Source: an uncultured Lachnospiraceae bacterium (GTDB lineage: Bacteria; Bacillota; Clostridia; Lachnospirales; Lachnospiraceae). From it: a DNA stretch of 34,819 nucleotides. Position 1 is the stretch's first letter. Every line of letters starts with the position of its first letter. The notes under the pieces are model-generated. The model saw nothing but the letters and a program-made list of their open reading frames with translations, was not told the DNA's origin and did no database searches. Position numbers and translations under genes: made by a program. The stretch lies in NCBI GenBank assembly GCA_900549995.1, contig URQQ01000044.1:1-34819 (forward strand). Reading direction: 5' to 3'. Shown here piece after piece: positions 32,326 through 34,819 of this stretch.

Positions 32326-32346
32326 TTGGAATTCCAATACGCTCCC
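32312..32346 (-). terminator. Rho-independent terminator of the Rpn-type gene
   Basis: A 15-bp inverted repeat with one wobble (GGGAGCGTGTTGGAA / TTCCAATACGCTCCC, 32317-32346). On the minus strand it lies 19 bases after the stop codon and is followed by GCTTTTT. Confidence 0.75.
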
Positions 32347-32364
32347 ATGTGAGTCAAGTCAATA

Positions 32365-33198
32365 TCAGTTTAGCGTCATTACCCCCAGTTCTAAAGCTAT
32401 TCTCTCAATATCGCTTACTGTCAGAACATCCATGGCATCAGCGATATCTTCAATGGTCGTTCCTTTTTCTAACATTCTACGGGCAATTTTTTCCTCGGTT
32501 TCTTTTTTAGTTTCTTTTTGTGCGGCCTCGACTGCAGCTTCCATTTCTTCTAAAAATAACCTTCCAACCTTTGTCATGCGTATCCACCTCCTGATCTGTT
32601 CTGCATCTGTATCATTTATAACTTTATCTGAAAAAACCAGCATTCCAGAAACTACAAACAACTGTATCTCTGGATCAGTAATGCGTTTGGAAAGCTCAAA
32701 TCCCTGACGGATGATCTGCTGTTTTCCTTCCTTACCCTTGCAGGTGAGAGGCAGAATGATGAATTCCATCATTTCCTCATCCGTCAGAGGAATTTCATTT
32801 CTGATTTTTTCTGAAATGCGTCCCCAAATTTTCTTTGTTTCCAGTTTGCTAAGAAATGCCTCTTCAATCTGGAAATTCAGACACCCAATGTCCATAGCAT
32901 TTTTTGTAGAATTTTCTTCAACATCTGCGGTATAAATCACAATCATTCTGACTCTCATATTTACACTGGGAACTTTTTCATAACGTCTTAAAATTCTTAC
33001 GATATAATCCAGATACTTAATTTTATTTTCTGGTTTGTAGGCAGATTCATAGTCCAGTAAAGCAAATGTTCCATCTTCCAGTTCAAAAAGATTATCAAGA
33101 CGGAGCTCATTTGCCTTAATTACAGGTAAATTGGTTGGCAGTACATTGACGATTCTGGGAATATTAATTCCGTAGACTGCCAGTGATTTGTTTTTCAT
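32365..33198 (-). CDS. Rpn family recombination-promoting nuclease / transposase-like protein, N-terminus doubtful
   Basis: A 277-residue protein from the first ATG, resembling Rpn/PD-(D/E)XK-type nucleases abundant in Lachnospiraceae. It has NELRLDNLFELEDGTFALLD, then YESAYKPENKIKYLDYIVRI as the likely nuclease core, MIVIYTADVEEN, and LTDEEMMEFIILPLTCKGKE. A charged coiled-coil C-terminus follows (EAAQKETKKETEEKIA). There is no ribosome site for the ATG at 33198 (minus). The same frame stays open upstream to 33324 and reads plausible family sequence (WRDSITNDEIAYQNKDIT) but has no start codon. The gene may thus be a decayed, 5'-frameshifted copy. A good promoter (33333-33361) and terminator flank it. 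Confidence 0.7.
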   Translation of the reverse strand: MKNKSLAVYGINIPRIVNVLPTNLPVIKANELRLDNLFELEDGTFALLDYESAYKPENKIKYLDYIVRILRRYEKVPSVNMRVRMIVIYTADVEENSTKNAMDIGCLNFQIEEAFLSKLETKKIWGRISEKIRNEIPLTDEEMMEFIILPLTCKGKEGKQQIIRQGFELSKRITDPEIQLFVVSGMLVFSDKVINDTDAEQIRRWIRMTKVGRLFLEEMEAAVEAAQKETKKETEEKIARRMLEKGTTIEDIADAMDVLTVSDIERIALELGVMTLN

Positions 33199-33332
33199 CC
33201 TCTCAGCAAGATACTTTGAGGTGATATCTTTGTTCTGATAGGCTATTTCATCATTTGTGATAGAATCCCTCCATTCTTTTTGGTGTACAAAAAGAACAGT
33301 GTTGCCTAAGAATTTTGCATCTGTTTAGTCTC

Positions 33333-33361
33333 ATTATAACCCGTGAGTTAAAATTAAGCAA
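33333..33361 (-). promoter_or_regulatory. Promoter of the Rpn-type gene
   Basis: On the minus strand: TTGCTT (33356-33361), 17 bases, then TATAAT (33333-33338). Transcription would begin near 33326, only a few bases before an out-of-frame ATG at 33320. Confidence 0.6.
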
Positions 33362-33552
33362 TGCTGTTAAACTGCTCTTTTTGCTGTTTTTTGTTATTCG
33401 TGTGGAATACTCGGCAGAATTGCCGTGAAGTTGCATCAGAAAGATTTTTTGACGATGCAAATTTACTATATCACTATTTTTGGAATCTTTCAATATGGAA
33501 ATACTGTCTGAGTGTCAAAATGTGATTTATATTTTGAGAAAGGCAGAATTTC

Positions 33553-33581
33553 TTGACAGCGGTAACAATAAAATTTAAAGT
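33553..33581 (+). promoter_or_regulatory. Candidate promoter of the DUF2441 gene
   Basis: TTGACA (33553-33558), 17 bases, then TAAAGT (33576-33581), about 70 bases before the ATG at 33653. Confidence 0.5.
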
Positions 33582-33652
33582 AAAAGAAAATGTGATTCGA
33601 TTTGCGGAAGCGGCCCGGATTGCAGCAGAATAAATTCAACAGGAGAACATAG

Positions 33653-34195
33653 ATGAGAGAGATAGAGGTTTATCATGTTGTAACAAACTGTCCCATGAAG
33701 CCGGGGCAGCATATCATTTTTAATGAAACACATCATAATGGCGTGTGGGAGCGGGTAAATGATAAATTGGATATCGTGGAGGAGATCTATAAGAATCCGG
33801 ATCAATACGATGCCGGCCGGCTTGAGCACCACACGTCAGTGGCTCTCAGGGAGCTTGCATTAGAAGAGGTCAGACAGCAGAAATATGGAGAATATCCTTC
33901 AAGGATGGGGTGCCTGTATGTTTCAGGGACGCTTAAAGAAGCACAGAAATGGGCAAAATTATTTGCAGAATGGGGCAGAACAGTCTATCAGATTGTCAGA
34001 CTGAAAGTAAATGGAAACTGTTTCTATGGTGACGCGAGGAATTGTTTTGAGGCATGTCTGGATCGGGAGGAAAATCTATTACTTGCAGAACATTACTGGG
34101 AGAATCGTCCGAATAAAGAGAACGAACCTCCCATTGTAGAGATATTGGCAGACGGGGATATCGAAGTTGTTGAGATTGTGGAAGTATATGAATGA
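33653..34195 (+). CDS. DUF2441 domain protein
   Basis: A 180-residue soluble protein matching DUF2441 as I know it: YHVVTNCPMKPGQHIIFNET near the start, LEHHTSVALRELALEEVRQQ, the YPSRMGCLYVSGTLKEAQKW segment, and GNCFYGDARNCFEA followed by LLAEHYWENRP. The AGGAGA site is well placed before the ATG. The function is unknown. It converges on the DUF5131 gene with a gap of only 5 bases. Similar proteins occur scattered in Firmicutes accessory regions, so a mobile or niche role is possible. Confidence 0.85.
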   Translation: MREIEVYHVVTNCPMKPGQHIIFNETHHNGVWERVNDKLDIVEEIYKNPDQYDAGRLEHHTSVALRELALEEVRQQKYGEYPSRMGCLYVSGTLKEAQKWAKLFAEWGRTVYQIVRLKVNGNCFYGDARNCFEACLDREENLLLAEHYWENRPNKENEPPIVEILADGDIEVVEIVEVYE

Positions 34196-34200
34196 ATCAG

Positions 34201-34819
34201 TTAAAATAATTTTTTGCCGTTTAAAATATTGATATTTAATTCTTTTGCGATGCTGGTCTGCTTATATGGATTAATTTTTTTCACTATTCCCTCCTGACGG
34301 AAAAGTGAGCCTGTATTTTTAAACCAGAAGGTCACATCTGCTTCTATGCATTGCCTTCGGATATCAAGGATCCAGTCATAGTTGCATTCACGTGCATCGC
34401 GTCCTGTTTCGCCTCCGGCAGTCACATGGTCTACTCCGTGGAGGTACGGGGATAAATCAATCGGTTCCAAAAGCGGAGCACAGGCAATAAAACGACGTTT
34501 GATCGGATAGGACAAAAATAATGGAAGTCTGTAATCGGCGAGTGCCTGATTTTCAACAGTACACCCAATATTGATATTATCATACCCGTCGCCCCAGTCG
34601 TCCGGCAGTGATACGAGAAACCGGTCGATCCGTTTGGTAAGAATCAGAAAATCAATGTCTGTTCTCTGCCTGATCATGGCCCAGATTTCTTTTCTCCATT
34701 CATCTGCTTCGGGAAGAAAAAAGTCTGTGGCAAAACAGGTTGCAAGAATTTTATTCCCTTTAATATTGTATTCACCTTTTGCATTTGTCCTAATCGGCCA
34801 GTCAAACTTGTCAGTCTTT
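34201..34819 (-). CDS. DUF5131 (phage Gp37/Gp68-like) family protein, 5'-partial
   Basis: The frame is open on the minus strand from the window edge to the stop at 34201, so the N-terminus is missing and the ATG at 34677 is internal. The readable part has KFDWPIRTNAKGEYN, TCFATDFFLPEADEWRKEIW, DFLILTKRIDRF, LPDDWGDGYDNINIGCTVEN, PLLEPIDLSPYL and AGGETGRDARECNYDWILDI. It ends in TFWFKNTGSLF. This is the DUF5131/Gp37-Gp68 pattern, which has radical-SAM-like character in its N-terminal part (not visible here). The function is unknown; it is known from phages and bacterial chromosomes. Confidence 0.88.
   Translation of the reverse strand, partial: KTDKFDWPIRTNAKGEYNIKGNKILATCFATDFFLPEADEWRKEIWAMIRQRTDIDFLILTKRIDRFLVSLPDDWGDGYDNINIGCTVENQALADYRLPLFLSYPIKRRFIACAPLLEPIDLSPYLHGVDHVTAGGETGRDARECNYDWILDIRRQCIEADVTFWFKNTGSLFRQEGIVKKINPYKQTSIAKELNINILNGKKLF

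Larger units (their letters stand above)
33199..33652. other. Intergenic region with promoters but no clear gene
   Basis: It contains the in-frame 5' extension of the Rpn gene (to 33324), its promoter, and a promoter for the DUF2441 gene. An 80-residue minus-strand frame at 33251-33493 looks non-coding, being unlike any family and rich in isolated Cys/Arg. A 26-codon TTG-started frame at 33553-33633 (reading KFKVKENVIRFAEAARIAAE at its end) overlaps the promoter and is not convincing as a gene. Confidence 0.5.

Noticed and set aside
32261..32707. Plus-strand 148-residue frame beginning with the response-regulator remnant
   Set aside because: After about 20 codons it runs antisense through the Rpn gene; only the first part has homology, so it is treated as a fragment.
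33251..33493. 80-residue minus-strand frame upstream of the Rpn gene
   Set aside because: Lies across the Rpn promoter and 5' extension in another frame, shows no family resemblance or ribosome site.
33553..33633. 26-codon TTG-started frame reading KFKVKENVIRFAEAARIAAE near its end
   Set aside because: No recognised family, weak ribosome site, and its start coincides with the TTGACA -35 of a better-supported promoter.

Overview
The window looks like chromosomal DNA of a low-to-mid GC, strict-anaerobe-type Firmicute, most probably a gut Lachnospiraceae (inference). The grounds are strong GGAGG ribosome sites, a GPH-type sugar symporter, an Rpn-type nuclease of a style common in that family, DUF2441 and DUF5131 proteins, and a flavin/ETF redox module with no sign of aerobic respiration. 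No rRNA, tRNA, CRISPR array or intact insertion sequence was seen.

Layout. (1) 1-5355: a polyol/sugar-type catabolic operon, consisting of a Gfo/Idh/MocA oxidoreductase (5' end outside the window), two TIM-barrel isomerase/epimerase-like proteins and a GPH cation symporter. It ends at a terminator and is followed by a LacI-type regulator with its own promoter and terminator. (2) 5356-18238: a ureide (allantoin) catabolism locus in four transcription blocks, all on the plus strand: two tandem allantoinase-like amidohydrolases; allE - allC-like M20 amidase - XRE/GntR/FCD regulator; a PucR-type regulator; and a second M20 amidohydrolase - FAD oxidoreductase - etfB - etfA. Copies of an AAAAA(C/T)TGGTTgacc element precede the first two blocks, resembling the PucR box of Bacillus subtilis and also a FadR-type palindrome. 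(3) 18249-25054: an FUSC membrane protein on the minus strand, divergent from a small exported/membrane protein, a single-chain SecDF and a KUP potassium transporter. (4) 25138-32221: bioB, a GNAT acetyltransferase, an HxlR regulator divergent from a nitroreductase, a MATE exporter, a DUF255/YyaL thioredoxin-domain protein and a ProX/YbaK aminoacyl-tRNA deacylase. (5) 32222-34819: a decaying accessory stretch with a response-regulator fragment, an Rpn-family nuclease whose start is doubtful, a DUF2441 gene and the C-terminal part of a DUF5131 gene.

How region 2 may work. The recognised steps are allantoin to allantoate (allantoinase), allantoate to ureidoglycine (M20 amidohydrolase) and ureidoglycine to ureidoglycolate (AllE). 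The usual anaerobic continuation (allD, fdrA/oxamate carbamoyltransferase, carbamate kinase) is absent here. In its place sit a second M20 enzyme, which could act as a ureidoglycolate amidohydrolase, and a DAO-family flavoprotein with its own EtfBA pair. My main hypothesis is that this is a variant ureide pathway in which an ETF-linked flavoenzyme handles the glyoxylate/glycine or ureidoglycolate redox step. It is inferred from gene content and order, not shown.
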